In this document: positions 1 to 9,663 of the stretch, in pieces
Layout: every line of letters begins with the position of its first letter
Numbering within the stretch: the first letter of the stretch is position 1
Source of the DNA: Achatina immaculata
Taxonomy: Eukaryota; Mollusca; Gastropoda; Stylommatophora; Achatinidae
Length of the DNA stretch: 64,000 bases
Direction of reading: 5' to 3'
Assembly: GCA_009760885.1 (NCBI GenBank)
Contig: CM019707.1
Location: 34,518,645 to 34,582,644 of the forward strand
Notes under the pieces: model-generated
Seen by the model: the letters and a program-made list of their open reading frames with translations, nothing else
What the model was told of the DNA's origin: nothing
Databases searched by the model: none
Position numbers and translations under genes: made by a program

Positions 1-144
1 CCGGCTCAACCCAGGGGTGAAACTTACTAGTGGCGAGGATTCGTCCTCCTGGACAAAAGCTCCGTCCTGGTCACAACTAAGAAGGGTAGCGGCCACGACC
101 ACAAAATGCTGAAGTCGGAGACACTGACCAGGGCAGTCTAGATA
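1..144. other. Unassigned sequence at window edge
   Basis: No coding or repeat assignment. It directly precedes a hairpin repeat and may be part of the same larger repeat, whose left part would lie outside the window. Confidence 0.3.
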
Positions 145-408
145 GACAACTACCTCTCACCCGGTGGGGATGTCTGCATATCCTAATCACGCTGAGGTTT
201 TCCGGTGAGAAAGTCCAACGCTGGACTGCATGGGCAACTACCTCTCACCTGACGGGGATACACATGTATCCCAAAACACGTCGAGGTTTTCTGATGAGAA
301 GTCCAACTCTAGCTAGATGGGCAACCATATCTCACCTTGCAGGGATATACTGATATCCAGAACATGTCGAGGTCTTCCGGTGAGAAAGTCCAACTTTAGA
401 TTAAACTG
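145..408. repeat. Imperfect ~88-bp tandem repeat, 3 units, hairpin-forming
   Basis: Three units start near 145, 234 and 321. Each opens with an ACAACTACCTCTCACC-like box and closes with CCGGTGAGAAAGTCCAAC or a variant, so CTCACC and GGTGAG can pair within a unit. An inner hairpin is kept: GGGATACA/TGTATCCC in unit 2 and GGATAT/ATATCC in unit 3, with a C-G pair replaced by T-A. The pairing is seen directly. Whether the repeat is transcribed is unknown. Confidence 0.7.
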
Positions 409-615
409 GTGCAACGAAAACCACAGTGTCACGCAATCCCGCTTCTGAGACCCACCAAGAATATAGGCTCAAGCCCTGCGATACTCTGAACCTATTGTGG
501 TCCTCTCGTGGATTTCGTGTGGTCCTTTCTGTGACCACAGGACCTATCGAGGACCACAGGAGTAAATTCAGGAGGATCACGGGGCGATCTCTGTGATAGA
601 AACGAAGAAGAAGAA

Positions 616-696
616 GAATGACGACAATCATATCAGGAGGAAGAATGACGACAATCATATCAGAAGGAAGAATGACGACAATCATATCAGGAGGAC
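616..696. repeat. 27-bp tandem repeat, 3 copies
   Basis: The core GAATGACGACAATCATATCA recurs at 616, 643 and 670, an exact 27-bp period. The period is a multiple of three, so short frames stay open on both strands. There is no sign of a real gene. Confidence 0.9.
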
Positions 697-1622
697 GACT
701 GAGTTGCAGGAGAATGTTTTTTTATATTTTTAAAAAATTTTTCCAAAGTGGTTTAGCCCGCGTAACCAACAACCAGTGCGTGACTGGCTCCATCAGCAGG
801 CGCGCTTCCATGAGTCTTGGAACAGAAGGCGGAGCGTGTATGGGAATGCCCAGAGTACGGAGATGCCAGTCTATGAGCACAGAATCTGCAGTTCTAAACT
901 TTCCCTACTTTTGCCTTTCTACTGGTGGACAAGACCCTGCTCCAAGTTTTGGGCAGTTCCTACACATGCCAGAACTATGTTTTTTTTTTGTTTTGTTTTT
1001 TTTGTGTGTGCTCCAATTCCTAATTCGTCGCAGCTTATTTCCTCATCTGCTTTAAGATGACGATGGTGATAACAAGAACAACGGATAACAATATCAGTTT
1101 ATAACGATAACGAAACCGGCTCATAACTGTCTGACTCCTGACTCCCCATGCTGTAAACAGACAGACTGGAACATCTTCTCTCAGTATGCTACCCCGCCAG
1201 GTTCATCCACCACCCAGGATCACAAAAACCTTTTCCTCTTTCGTCAGGCTTTTGTGACACAAAACGCATCTATGGATGGTTGCGAAGAAAAGAAAAAAGA
1301 AACAATGTTAAAGAGTGTACGTTACCTTGTGCCGGTAGCTTCCCTTACACCAGTAAGGATGAGTTTTCTCCCCTTCTCAACAACTGTAAAGAAGTTGCAT
1401 AACTGTCCCTGTGTCCCATTTCAAATGTTACATGAATTCCGAAATATATTATTTAAACTCTGACAAAAACATATTAAGTAACATAATACCTGTGCTGTCT
1501 GACATTTGAAAAATGATTCAATCACGATATTCTTGCGCGGCTGCTGTTAAAGGACTTTTTTTCTGGCGAAATGAGAAAACAGTAAAGCATGCCCATGGTT
1601 GCACCTTCTTTAAAGTCCTTTC
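697..1622. other. No recognisable gene
   Basis: Contains short T tracts (for example around 718-730 and 978-1000) and scattered open frames of under 150 codons with no recognised domain. Nothing convincing was seen. Confidence 0.5.
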
Positions 1623-1775
1623 CGTCCATCCATCCATCCATCCTACCTACCTACCTAACCTGCCTGCCTGCCTGTCTGTCTGTCTGTGTCTTTGCCTGTC
1701 TAACTATCCAGCAGTCTCTCTGCCTGTCTATTGGCCTCTCCCTACTTGTCTGTTGGTCTCTCTCTCTCTCTCTCT
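1623..1775. repeat. Compound tetranucleotide microsatellite
   Basis: A run of CCAT units changes stepwise into CCTA, then CCTG, then TCTG, followed by degenerate CTGT-rich sequence and a TC dinucleotide run at about 1757-1775. The stepwise motif change fits successive point mutations spreading by slippage. Confidence 0.85.
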
Positions 1776-2117
1776 GTTTACCGATCCCTCCCTCTGTTGC
1801 CTCATCATCCACCTCCTCACGCAGTTACTGGCAGGGAAGAGGCGTCGCATCTGGCATCTGCAGCTCATGCTTTCTTCCCCGAGCCAACCATGTCAACCAG
1901 TCCACTCCAAAGAAACCCGACAAATATTGACACAAACATGGCTGCCAGATGATGGAGATAGGGTCACTTCGCCCTTGCTGACCTACTCAGAGAGGTCACT
2001 TTAAGAGATTAAGCCGGAACAAAATATCAATAATTGTTCTGATACGTGAAAATTTTAACGCGAACGCTTTATCCCTTACGCGCTGACAACAAGGATGACG
2101 CTCAACATCATTCATGG

Positions 2118-2173
2118 GGTAAAGCTAAAGGTAAAAATCCCCGTTTCCACCCCATTAAGGCACATAGGGGATA
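2118..2173 (-). mobile_element. tRNA-headed SINE, 3' part (split copy, piece 1)
   Basis: Read on the minus strand this is the 3' end of the SINE also found at 35686, 58612 and 61488: the CCCATTAAGGCACATAGGGG block followed by a GTAAA-rich tail (minus-strand TTTAC). It stops at GATACGGTG, and the rest of the element resumes at about 2506, so one SINE is interrupted by about 330 bp. Confidence 0.7.
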
Positions 2174-2505
2174 CGGTGGTAAAGGTAAATAGAGGTGTAT
2201 GGTGCAGTTTTCCAAAACGGCATAGGGAGTGAGTAAAATGAGGAGAAAACGAATAGAAAGTATGATAGTAAGATGATAATGTATAAATGAAAAACATACA
2301 ACATTCGATATTTCGGAGTGAGCCTTTCTCGAGGATTACATACACAAACAAAACGACATATAACTTATCTTAGTGGCGTCCTCCTGAATAGGACACAAAC
2401 ACAAGAATCATTCTCTGCCGCTTTGTAAAACTGCACCATACACCTCTATTTACATTTATTATTAGAACCAGATTTACTGCAGTCGCCGTCCAGTTTTATC
2501 TGGAT
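2174..2505. mobile_element. Insertion inside the SINE, with 27-bp inverted repeats
   Basis: Sequence foreign to the SINE family. Positions 2185-2211 and 2427-2453 are perfect reverse complements (core GAGGTGTATGGTGCAG), separated by about 215 bp. GGTG flanks both sides of the insertion. It could be a small non-autonomous DNA element with subterminal inverted repeats. However, about 50 bp lie outside the right arm and only about 11 bp outside the left, so the termini are not symmetric and the class is uncertain. Confidence 0.5.
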
Positions 2506-2600
2506 CCGGTGTTAGGCCCGTATTTTCCATGACCTTTGACACATGAAAGTCTGATGTGGTCAGTATCACGCCTGGCCGCTTTACCTTTCTCTTATTCATG
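2506..2600 (-). mobile_element. tRNA-headed SINE, central part (split copy, piece 2)
   Basis: Matches the SINE core seen elsewhere: GGTGTTAGGCCCGTATTTTC, then ACATGAAAGTCTGATGTGG, then TCAGTATCACGCCTGGCCGC. The tRNA-like 5' head is missing, so the copy is 5'-truncated. It continues piece 1 at 2118-2173. Confidence 0.75.
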
Positions 2601-2664
2601 AGAGAATCAGAAATAAAATAAAAATAGAAAATAGATTTTTAGATTTCAACAATTTAGATCGCCC

Positions 2665-2691
2665 TCCCCCCCCCCCCCCCCCCCAAAAAAA
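2665..2691. repeat. Homopolymer C tract followed by A tract
   Basis: About twenty C residues followed by seven A residues. Such tracts are prone to length errors in sequencing. Confidence 0.9.
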
Positions 2692-2772
2692 GTGACGTTG
2701 GAAGCCAAATTCCGTGAAAGAGTGGAAACTAAAAAATATGGAGGTAAAGAAGGACATTTGTGACTGCCTTAT

Positions 2773-3092
2773 AAAAGTTTTGATTGGGCAGGGTCTGAAG
2801 AGATGAATGTAGGAAAGAGACTAGATGGTGAAGATATCAGAGTAATATGCAACCTCTACCGAGAGCAAGCAGCAGTTTTAAGAGCTCACGCTGGTTACTT
2901 CAAGCCCAGTAGCATTGAGATGGATATCGCAGGGGAACAGGAGTAAGGGTAGACCAAAGGAGACATGGAGAAGAACAACAGTGAGGATGTTGAGCAATAG
3001 AGACTTGGGCAAGGCCGTAAAAGAACAGACGAAGAACAAGCGTTCATGGAAAACCCTTGCGGAAGTCCCTTCGCCGTGTGCACTTAAGGTTC
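2773..3092 (+). pseudogene. RTE-like LINE reverse transcriptase and C-terminus, decayed
   Basis: The plus-strand frame from 2773 reads KSFDWAGSEEMNVGKRLDGE and then VICNLYREQAAV, which resembles the RT region around the LYxxQ motif of RTE-like LINEs. After stops, the frame at about 2915-3090 reads GNRSKGRPKETWRRTTVRML and ends near SWKTLAEVPSPC, the basic GRPK.TWRR C-terminus of the same proteins. Much of the RT between these two pieces, including the YxDD box, is deleted. A close relative lies at 58820-59022. The 3' end runs straight into a long AG array, which probably grew from the element's tail. Confidence 0.65.
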
Positions 3093-3492
3093 AGAGAGAG
3101 AGAGAGAGAAGAGAGAGAAAAGAGAGAGAGAAGAGAGAGAGAGAAGAGAGAGAAAAGAGAGAGAGAGAGGAGAGAGAGAGAAGAGAGAGAGAAGAGAGAG
3201 AGAAGAGAGAGAGGAGAGAGAAGAGAGAGAGAAGAGAGAGAGGAGAGAGAGAAGAGAGAGAGAGAAGAGAGAGAGGAGAGAGAGAGAGAAGAGAGAGAAA
3301 AGAGAGAGAGAGAAGAGAGAGAGAAGAGAGAGAGGAGAGAGAGAGGAGAGAGAGAAGAGAGAGAGAAGAGAGAGAGAAGAGAGAGAGAAGAGAGAGAGAA
3401 GAGAGAGAAAAGATAGAGAGGAGAGAGAGAAGAGAGAGAGAGAAGAGAGAGAGAGAGGAGAGAGAGAGAGAAGAGAGATAGAGATAGAGAGA
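3093..3492. repeat. 400-bp GA-rich microsatellite (AGAGAGA/AGAA)
   Basis: An almost pure purine strand, made of GA runs broken by AGAAGAG and GGAG variants. All six frames stay open for long stretches, giving artefactual Arg/Glu and Ser/Leu peptides. It is attached to the 3' end of a LINE remnant. Confidence 0.95.
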
Positions 3493-4041
3493 TTCCAATC
3501 CCATTGATATAAAAAGAGAGGCCAGGCAAGGATGTGACTCTGTCATCCTGCATATATTACAGTGTCTTTGGTTCGTGTGCAAAATGTTCAGCTCGTGTGC
3601 AAATATGTTGTCAAAAGACATTTTGTGTGCCGTTCTCATATAAAAATAAAAGAAATCTGGAAACAAACTCACGTAACCATCATACTTTTCATTCAGCGCT
3701 GCTGTTACAGAACAGAGTAGCACACAGAAACTTAAAAGTAAAAGTAGCAGTTTTCTTTTCTTTCCACACCGAATAACCTTTCATGCGCGACGTGATTTTG
3801 CGCTGCTTAGGGGGAACATTGCTTTCTGATTGTTCAACTTGTATACAGGGAAAATATTGAAGAATATTAGTGAGATGCCTGGATCAGTCACTCACTGAGC
3901 AACACTTAACAACCTGACATCTGCAGATGATCCAGTGCTGCTAGCAGAAAATCTAAATAACTGACCGTAATTAACTGCAACCAATCTTTTTTTTTTTTTT
4001 ACACACTACTGAAGTGGTAAGGGGTTGCAGAAATTGAGAAA
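3493..4041. other. No recognisable gene; flank of the mariner relic
   Basis: Contains a T tract at about 3988-4000. I looked here for the mariner left terminal repeat and did not find a convincing one. Confidence 0.4.
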
Positions 4042-5091
4042 ATGGATAAAATTTCTCACTGAGCAGTCATTAGCTACCTCTGCATCAAGGGCTTATCATC
4101 GAAGGAGATCCATGAGGATATGGTAGAGACTCTAAGGGAAAGTGCCCCTTCTTACAGCGCAGTGAAGAAATGGGCAGCTCAGTTCAAACATGGAAGGGAG
4201 AGTCTGGAAGATGATCCTCGTCCAGGAAGACCAAGAACGGTAACCACCGATGAAACCACCGGCATAATCCATGACATGATAATGGAGGATCGACGACTAA
4301 CTGAGCGGTACATTGCTACTGAGTTGGGCATCTCACAGGAACGTGTTCATGCCATTATTCACAATGATCTTCAAATGACAAAGGTCTCTCCTCGATGGGT
4401 CCGGAAACTTTTTGGAGCTGATCACAAACGACACCGTCTCAACATGTCAAGAGACAATCTTGGCCATTTTTCTGCAGATTCTGAAAAGTTTCTTCAGCAA
4501 TTTGTGACTATGGATGAGACTTGGGTTCATCATTTTCAACCAGAAACAAAAGAACAGTCAAAGCAGTGGAAACATCATGGATCCCCACCTCCAAAGAAAG
4601 CAAGGGTGGTTCTGACTGCAGGCAAAGTAATGGCTTCCATCTTTTGGGATTCAGAAGGTGTGCTATTGGTAGACTATCTTCAAAAAGAGCAGATCGGTCA
4701 CCGGGGCCTGTTACACTAATCTTGTGAAGCAACTGCTGGTCAAGTGAAGGAAAATCTTGGAGGGAAATTGACGATAGGAGTCATCTTTCGTCAAGACACT
4801 GCTCCAGTTCAAAAGTCGGCGGTGGCAATGGCTGCCATTCATAAATGCGGCTTCCAGCTTCTTGAACATCCTCCTTATTCCCCAGATTTGGAACCTTCGG
4901 ACTATTACCTGTTTACCAAACTCAAAAAGGAGCTCAGTGGTCGCAAATCTGCTTCAGATGATGACGCCATTCATGCTGTAGACCACTTTCTACTGGCACA
5001 AGATGCTGACTTTTACAAAGAAGGGATCCGTATGCTCCAGGATTGCTGGACTAAGTGCATAAACTTGCAAGGGGACTATGTTGAGAAATAA
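4042..5091 (+). pseudogene. mariner transposase pseudogene (DD34D)
   Basis: Transposase of the Tc1/mariner superfamily, which cuts and pastes its element at TA sites. The frame starts MDKISH at 4042, with an in-frame TGA at 4060-4062. The N-terminal helix-turn-helix region then follows (SSKEIHEDMVETLRESAPSY, GRPRTV, GISQERVHAII). The catalytic triad is visible: D in TMDETW (4513), D in RQDTAP (4795) and D in PSDYYLF (4900), with 34 residues between the last two. The WVHHFQPETK and HPPYSPDLEPSDY signatures are typical of mariner. Two frameshifts, near 4690 and 4741, break the TGACYTNLVKQL region, so the copy is dead. Total length of about 350 codons matches the family. The sequence resembles the group with WVRKLFGADHKRHRLN-type proteins. 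Confidence 0.9.
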
Positions 5092-5126
5092 CCCCAAAAA
5101 GTTGTCCACAAATAATCCGTTGTACC

Positions 5127-5156
5127 TTAGGCCGAGAACTTATCAATCGCCCGTCG
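5127..5156 (+). repeat. Probable mariner right terminal inverted repeat
   Basis: About 35 bp past the transposase stop, GAGAACTTATCAATCGCCCG followed by TCG and then TA (5157-5158) resembles the right end of mariner elements that end in ...AACTT.TCAATCACCC..CGTA. The TA would be the target dinucleotide. The matching left end was not found upstream of 4042, so the left part is lost or diverged. Confidence 0.5.
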
Positions 5157-5158
5157 TA

Positions 5159-6712
5159 GCTTGGTGGGCAACATTTTAAAAACATTAACTAGACCCAAAC
5201 TTGGCTGTGTACACCGTGGAAAAGTCGGACAGAACAAGCGGGAGGACCTGTACAGCCAATCTTCCTTAGAGACAGGACAGATGATATTGATGATGATGAA
5301 GATGATGATGATGATGCACATGAGGAAAACTGCTTGTATGTTAGTAATGTCATTGCTTTGAATGCGTTGATAACGAACTAAATGCAAAAACGTCAGCAAC
5401 ATAAATTTACTCTAGCGCGTTATGTAGAAAATCTGGTAGAAAGTGACGTTGAACATTTGCAACAATATAATGCCGGGAGAGAAATGTCTACCTGCTTGTT
5501 CAATTCTATACTCTTTTGATAATACAGCTCGCCGCTTTATTATGTCTTCCTCTGCCAACTCGGCCGAGGGCCAGGTACAATTCACAATCTATACCCTCCA
5601 GATACGACCTAAGACCTTCCATTATTTGAGACATAATAACAGCCTGCTTGGCCTTCTAAATATCTGTGGCAGCTGGGACTACAGAGCAACTGTTCTATTC
5701 TCCGTTACTGAAAAATATATTGTTCGCTCACCTGAAAGCCTTTCTGCTCTTCACGGATTGCATGTTTCGCTGCCAAAGAGGTTCATTGTGGAGAATGAAT
5801 CAGTCACAGAAATAACCACAATAACAATCCATTGATAACCATATAAATAAGAAGGGGAATAACTGGAGGTCCCGCGGCCATTCGCTCAGAGAGTCTTTCT
5901 GCTGAAGACATCAAGGTGGACCTCGGTATATCTGAAGGTTTTTCTGGACAAGGTGGTGAGATGCCAACAAAGTTTTTGGATACGTCGTTTCTGAAGCGAT
6001 TCAGGACAAACAACGCGGGGACTGTTCTGTGCTTTTTGGGATCGCATTACCTTCTAGAAGAGTGCTTCATTGTTTCTATTACCAACACAATATTGAAAGT
6101 TTCCTAGGATTTCTTATTTTAAAAAAAAAAATATTGTGTGTTGTGATGTTATGGTACCATGGAAGTACTCTCAAGCGGTCTTTGGTGACAGACATGGCAG
6201 AGGATGATTTTAACGCGGTACGTATGTTTGCGTATTTATCAATCCCGTATATTTATAAGTGCCCGGAAAGTGCGTTACATGTTTCATAGGCTGACGGGTC
6301 TTTTTCTAAGTTCAGACACGAGATATTCGGTAAATTGGAGATGTGTGTGTATGTAAAGGGGGGGGGGGGTGATTTTCAGTTACACAGGCATTGATGGCTT
6401 AGCTATCAAACATCCTTTTCTTTGGGGGTGGGGGGAGAGGGGGGTTGGTGTGGGGGTGGAGTGGTGTTAGATGGCTAGGTTGATTAATGCGCAGTTCTCT
6501 GGTGGTTATACGATTGCTCGTTCTATCGGAGTCCGTTGTTCAAATCCTTTTCTTTCTTTTATGTCTAAAAGTGCTTTGTTTATGATGGTTTTTTTTTCCA
6601 AGGTCTTACAATACAGAACTATGCCTTGTTACCTTACAGAGGCGGGGGTGGGTGTAGGGCAGGGTGTAAAGTTACATTTCAATTTTAACCCAAAATTTTA
6701 ATCAGTTTGTTT
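5159..6712. other. No supported gene; short GAT array and G tracts
   Basis: Holds a GAT/GATGAT run at 5281-5315, a poly-G run at about 6359-6370, and G-rich sequence at 6424-6465. A 130-codon frame at 5443-5835 has no recognised domain. ATGGCAGAGGATG at about 6194 followed by GTACGT could mimic a first exon with a donor site, but there is no supporting evidence. Confidence 0.4.
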
Positions 6713-6846
6713 AACTTACAAATGTAGCAGTGACTCATAAATGTAACAGTGACTTACAATTGTAGCAGTGACTTACAAATGTAGCAGTGACTTACAAATG
6801 TAGCAGTGACTTACAAATTTAGCAATGACTTACAAATGTAGCAATC
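6713..6846. repeat. 19-bp minisatellite, ~7 copies
   Basis: Unit ACTTACAAATGTAGCAGTG with a few substitutions (ACTCATAAATGTAACAGTG, ACTTACAATTGTAGCAGTG). Confidence 0.9.
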
Positions 6847-7068
6847 AGGCCCACTTGTTATAGTTCTATACAAGGTGAATTTTCTTCAAAATAGCAACAT
6901 TTCTTTGTACAAAGATTTTTTTTTAAATTCTGGGCATATCAGAACATATGGCGGTCAAAGATGAGTATACGGGACAGCATGGGACACGTGTTTTTAAATA
7001 AGGGACATTTAGGCGTACCCAATGAAGTAATGCAACTCCCAGAGAAAATCCACTATACCAGGGGACAT

Positions 7069-7322
7069 TTGGTCACTGTGATGTTTTGGACAGTTTCGGT
7101 TGGTCACTGTGATGTTTTGGATACTTTCGGTTGGTCACTGTGATGTTTTGGATAGTTTCGGTTGGTCATTGTGATGTTTTGGACAGTTTCTGTTGGTTAC
7201 TGTGATGTTTTGGACAGTTTCGGTTGGTCACTGTGATGTTTTGGACAGTTTCGGTTGTTCACTGTGATGTTTTGGACAGTTTCGGTTGGTCACTGTGATG
7301 TTTTGGACAGTTTCGGTTGTTC
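7069..7322. repeat. 31-bp minisatellite, ~8 copies
   Basis: The unit contains TTGGTCACTGTGATGTTTTG then GACAGTTTCGG. Variants are GATAGTTTCGG, GATACTTTCGG and TTGTTCACTG. Confidence 0.92.
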
Positions 7323-7642
7323 ATCGTACGGCTGTTATGTCCGGCAACCTGTTGTTTACTGACATCACAAGGAGTGTTCATTTACCTCATAAAGCAACGT
7401 TTAAGGTTCTTGCAACAAATTTCAGTGTGTCTTCCAGCTCTCCTGTCATATAGGGATGAATTTCTCAGATATAACTCCAGAAGATGGAATAAAGAGGAAG
7501 AAACATAAGAATAGATAAATAAGCTGACGGCTCGGACGCTCAGAAAGATCTTTGCCTCTAATCGCGACCAGAGAATTCAGATATAACTTTTACTAAGCAT
7601 TATTCATGCCCGATTTAAAATTATCGTCTCTACACAGACAAA

Positions 7643-8300
7643 ATTGCTGGTATGAATGTCTAACTTATTTGTATGAATATCTAACTTGCTGGTATGAATG
7701 TCTAACTTATTTGTATGAATATCTAACTTGCTGGTATGAATGTCTAACTTATTTGTATGAATATCTAACTTGCTGGTATGAATGTCTAACTTATTTGTAT
7801 GAATATCTAACTTGCTGGTATGAATGTCTAACTTATTTGTATGAATATCTAACTTGCTGGTATGAATGTCTAACTTATTTGTATGAATATCTAACTTGGT
7901 GGTATGAATGTCTAACTTATTTGTATGAATATCGAACTTGCTGGTATGAATGTCTAACTTATTTGTATCAATATCTAACTTGCTGGTATGAATGTCTAAC
8001 TTATTTGTATGAATATCGAACTTGCTGGTATGAATGTCTAACTTATTTGTATGAATATCTAACTTGCTGGTATGAATATCTAACTTATTTGTATGAATAT
8101 CTAACTTGGTGGTATGAATGTCTAACTTATTTGTATGAATATCGAACTTGCTGGTATGAATGTCTAACTTATTTGTATGAATATCGAACTTGCTGGTATG
8201 AATATCTAAATTATTTGTATGAATATCTAACTTGCTGGTATGAATATCTAACTTATTTGTATGAATGTCTAACTTGCTGATATGAATATCTAACTTGTTG
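7643..8300. repeat. 42-bp higher-order minisatellite (two 21-bp halves), ~15 copies
   Basis: Alternating half-units AACTTGCTGGTATGAATGTC(T) and AACTTATTTGTATGAATATC(T). The period is a multiple of three, so a 224-codon frame (7606-8280, plus strand) stays open, encoding a 14-residue LTCWYECLTYLYEY repeat. There is no evidence that this is a gene. The array resumes at 8513 on the other side of an inserted LINE fragment. Confidence 0.93.
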
Positions 8301-8512
8301 GTCAGTCAGTCAATCAGTCAGTCATTTGCATGTCCCTTGCGGAACTTTGCCTCCCTAACAACACTTATGGTGGACAAGATGGCCTGCTGCTGATGCATCC
8401 ATTTGCATATCATAAACGATGTCTTGCTGTCATCTTCGCCTTGGTCTTCCTCTTTCTTTTTTCCATTATGTACCCTTCCAAGACAGTCTTCTCTAAATTA
8501 TTATGACGTTTA
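8301..8512 (-). mobile_element. LINE family C 3' end, 5'-truncated, inside the 42-bp array
   Basis: On the minus strand this matches the C-terminus and 3' end of the LINE at 36110-39000 and the plus-strand copy at 56883-57180: shared blocks include GGAACTTTGCCTCCCTAAC, GCCTGCTGCTGATGCAT and CACCTTGGTCTTCCTC-like sequence. It ends in a TCAG tetranucleotide tail (8301-8324), as the other copies do. Array units flank it on both sides, so it inserted into a pre-existing minisatellite. Confidence 0.8.
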
Positions 8513-8612
8513 AAACTTGCTGGTCTGAATATCTAACTTGGTGTTGTGAATGTCTAAATTGGTGTTATGAATGTCTAAATTGGTGTTATGAATGTTTAAA
8601 CTTGAACTGTTC
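8513..8612. repeat. Continuation of the 42/21-bp minisatellite beyond the LINE insertion
   Basis: Units such as AACTTGCTGGTCTGAATATC and TAAATTGGTGTTATGAATGT are diverged relatives of the array at 7643-8300. The greater divergence here suggests this edge is not being homogenised with the main block. Confidence 0.7.
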
Positions 8613-8705
8613 ATTTTGTGATTTAGTCCGCTTAAAAAACTGTTCTGTTCTTTCCTACGTTGTCAGTGTGGATTAACGTCCAGATGTCCTCACTTGCTAT
8701 ACCGT

Positions 8706-8916
8706 TTTTTTTCTTTGACTAGAGCACTGTTTTAGTATCGTGTTCTTTGATTAGATTAGCTGTTCTAGTATCATGTTCTTTAATTAGAGTAGCTACTCTA
8801 GAACCGTGTTCTTTGGCTAGAGTAGCTGTTCCAGTATCTTGTTCTTTGACTAGAGTAGATGTTCTAGTACCTTGTTCTTTCACTATAGTAGATGTTCTAG
8901 TATCTTGCTCTTTGAA
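8706..8916. repeat. 33-bp minisatellite, ~6.5 copies
   Basis: The degenerate unit contains TGTTCTTTGACTAGAGTAGC followed by TGTTCTAGTATC. Copies differ at several positions. The last copy merges into the left arm of an inverted repeat. Confidence 0.85.
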
Positions 8917-8974
8917 ATAATATTGCCAACCTCTTCAGTATATGTACGTGTGTTGTAGAGGTTGGCAATATTAT
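8917..8974. repeat. Perfect 18-bp inverted repeat with 22-nt loop
   Basis: ATAATATTGCCAACCTCT at 8917-8934 is the exact reverse complement of AGAGGTTGGCAATATTAT at 8957-8974. It could form a cruciform or an RNA hairpin. It lies between a 33-bp array and a TATC array. Confidence 0.9.
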
Positions 8975-9032
8975 GGTATTATTATCTTTTATGTTATTCA
9001 ATGTTGGACTGGCGCATACTGGTACTGTTTTC

Positions 9033-9174
<142 letters not shown>

Positions 9175-9301
9175 GCACATACACTTTAATACGTTATCTC
9201 TTTCCCTGTTTCCCTGTTTATCTTTAGCTTGATCTGGTTTATGTGCTCCGATACAGCATGCACTATCTTTATAGTATCAGACTTTATGATAATAAGTTTT
9301 G

Positions 9302-9389
9302 TTCTCTCTTATCTCTGTCTTTTCGTCTCTCTCTCTCTCTGTCTCTCTGTATCTGTCTCTGTCTGTCTGTCTGTCTCTCTTTCTCTCTG
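9302..9389. repeat. CT/GTCT-rich microsatellite
   Basis: Degenerate TCTC and GTCT runs. Confidence 0.85.
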
Positions 9390-9663
9390 AGTCAGAAAAC
9401 TGACGACTCTCCTTGCAATGGAAGGCATGTTAAAAACCCTTGGTTGCTGGACTTATAACGGGCTGTGGTGCCACCTCTAAGCCCAGTTCAAGGCAACACC
9501 CTGGTGGCGTAGGGTTTCTGTGACATTTATTATCCCAGGAACAGCTCCAAGAAGGGATACATACATGGTCCGCCAACAAAGCTGTCAAAGCCGTCTATTA
9601 CGTTCCCCCCGCCCCCCCCCCCCAAACACACACACAGTACATCTAACAATGCTGGGCTAGAAA
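9390..9663. other. No recognisable gene
   Basis: Spacer with a C-rich tract at about 9606-9623 followed by a short ACAC run. Nothing else was seen. Confidence 0.4.

Noticed and set aside
270..320. Possible hammerhead ribozyme (CTGATGAG in the 88-bp repeat, unit 2)
   Set aside because: Only one of three units has CTGATGAG; the others read CCGGTGAG, and no stem II plus GAAA core follows. The box is a chance variant of the repeat's own GGTGAG stem.
3044..3723. Long Ser/Leu and Arg/Glu frames across the GA array
   Set aside because: They arise because GA repeats contain no stops; no start context or domain.
5443..5835. 130-codon plus-strand frame
   Set aside because: No recognised domain and no splice or promoter support; not listed as a gene.
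6194..6230. First-exon-like ATGGCAGAGGATG... followed by GTACGT
   Set aside because: A single short motif with a donor-like site and nothing downstream; too likely by chance.
9482..9600. Possible SINE-like block (CCACCTCTAAGCCCAG...)
   Set aside because: No second copy in the window and no pol III boxes seen.
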